Assembly: GCA_013399875.1 (NCBI GenBank) | Contig: VXAZ01000598.1 | Location: 115,686-179,685 of the forward strand | DNA length: 64,000 nucleotides | Source of the DNA: Gymnorhina tibicen | Lineage: Eukaryota > Chordata > Aves > Passeriformes > Artamidae | Direction of reading: 5' to 3' | Shown here: piece by piece, positions 63,701 through 64,000 of the stretch | Position numbering within the stretch: the first letter of the stretch is position 1 | Layout: every line of letters begins with the position of its first letter | Position numbers and translations under genes: made by a program | The notes under the pieces: generated by a model | What the model was told of the DNA's origin: nothing | What the model saw: the letters and a program-made list of their open reading frames with translations, nothing else | Databases searched by the model: none

Positions 63701-64000
63701 TTGAAAATAGATTACACAAACATGGGATGGTACATACCAAACCTCTTTTTCCTGGCCATTGCACCTCACATAGGACCATCCAAGGAAGAGCTTCACAGTC
63801 TCCAAAAATAGAGACACCTGCCTTCTTCAGAGAGATCACCAACAGTTACCCTCTGTCCCAGAAGGGAGGGCAACAGCAAATTTGAGCAAGGTCTGCCCAA
63901 GGTCTTCTGCAGGTGAAACTCACATGGAGCTGGGCCAACTGAGCTCAAAGACGTGACGCAGCTAGAACCCAGAAGCTTCCTGCAAGCTCACCATAATAGG
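60750..64000. other. Upstream flank of the granzyme gene
   Basis: Includes the 61111-61197 duplication. I looked for a second granzyme (LTAAHC, NDIML, GDSGG on either strand) and found none. No repeats of the CR1 type are visible. Confidence 0.6.
61111..61197 (+). repeat. Imperfect tandem duplication, about 57-bp period
   Basis: ATAAAAGTCACTCCTGTGGACC at 61174-61194 echoes ACAAAAGTCACTCC...TGTGGACC at 61116-61142; the first copy has about six extra bases (TAAACT region). No larger element was recognised. Confidence 0.7.

Noticed and set aside
60750..64000. Second granzyme (K-like) upstream
   Set aside because: No His, Asp or Ser motif exon was found on either strand in this flank.

Overview
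The window is vertebrate nuclear DNA, almost certainly from a bird. It is AT-rich and mostly non-coding, its genes are split into small exons with GT-AG introns, and it carries at least nine 3'-end fragments of CR1 LINEs whose tails read like TTCTATGATTCTATG, the typical avian retroposon. Two gap-fill N runs show that it comes from a draft assembly. No bacterial, phage or CRISPR feature is present.

Two protein-coding genes can be read completely, both on the minus strand. ESM1 (endocan, a secreted endothelial proteoglycan) has three coding exons at 40164-39864, 36002-35847 and 33723-33623. They join in phase to 185 codons and keep all 18 cysteines and the glycosaminoglycan-bearing Ser-Gly. 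A granzyme A-like serine protease has five coding exons at 60688-60625, 60537-60393, 57920-57773, 55801-55535 and 54770-54609. They join to 261 codons with the His/Asp/Ser triad intact. The pairing fits the ESM1-granzyme neighbourhood of human chromosome 5q11, which is Z-linked in birds.

Layout: 1-31.7 kb is intergenic DNA downstream of ESM1, with CR1 fragments, a degraded LTR-type repeat (about 26.87-27.95 kb) and pentanucleotide arrays. 31.7-40.3 kb is ESM1 with its 3' UTR and a TATA promoter. 40.3-54.6 kb is the ESM1-granzyme interval, with a (GGGGA)n gap, a well-preserved solo-type LTR in the same orientation as the genes, a CR1 and a 117-N gap. 54.6-60.75 kb is the granzyme gene. 60.75-64 kb is its upstream flank, where no gene was recognised.

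There is no operon-like system here. The points of most interest are in the granzyme: Asn where trypsin-like granzymes carry the S1-pocket Asp189, Arg in the N-terminal activation motif (IVRG), no interchain Cys at the usual place but a new unpaired Cys near the mature N-terminus, and an 87-bp first intron that only works with a GC-AG donor. A retroviral LTR with intact TATA and poly(A) signals sits about 2.9 kb upstream of ESM1 and points at it.
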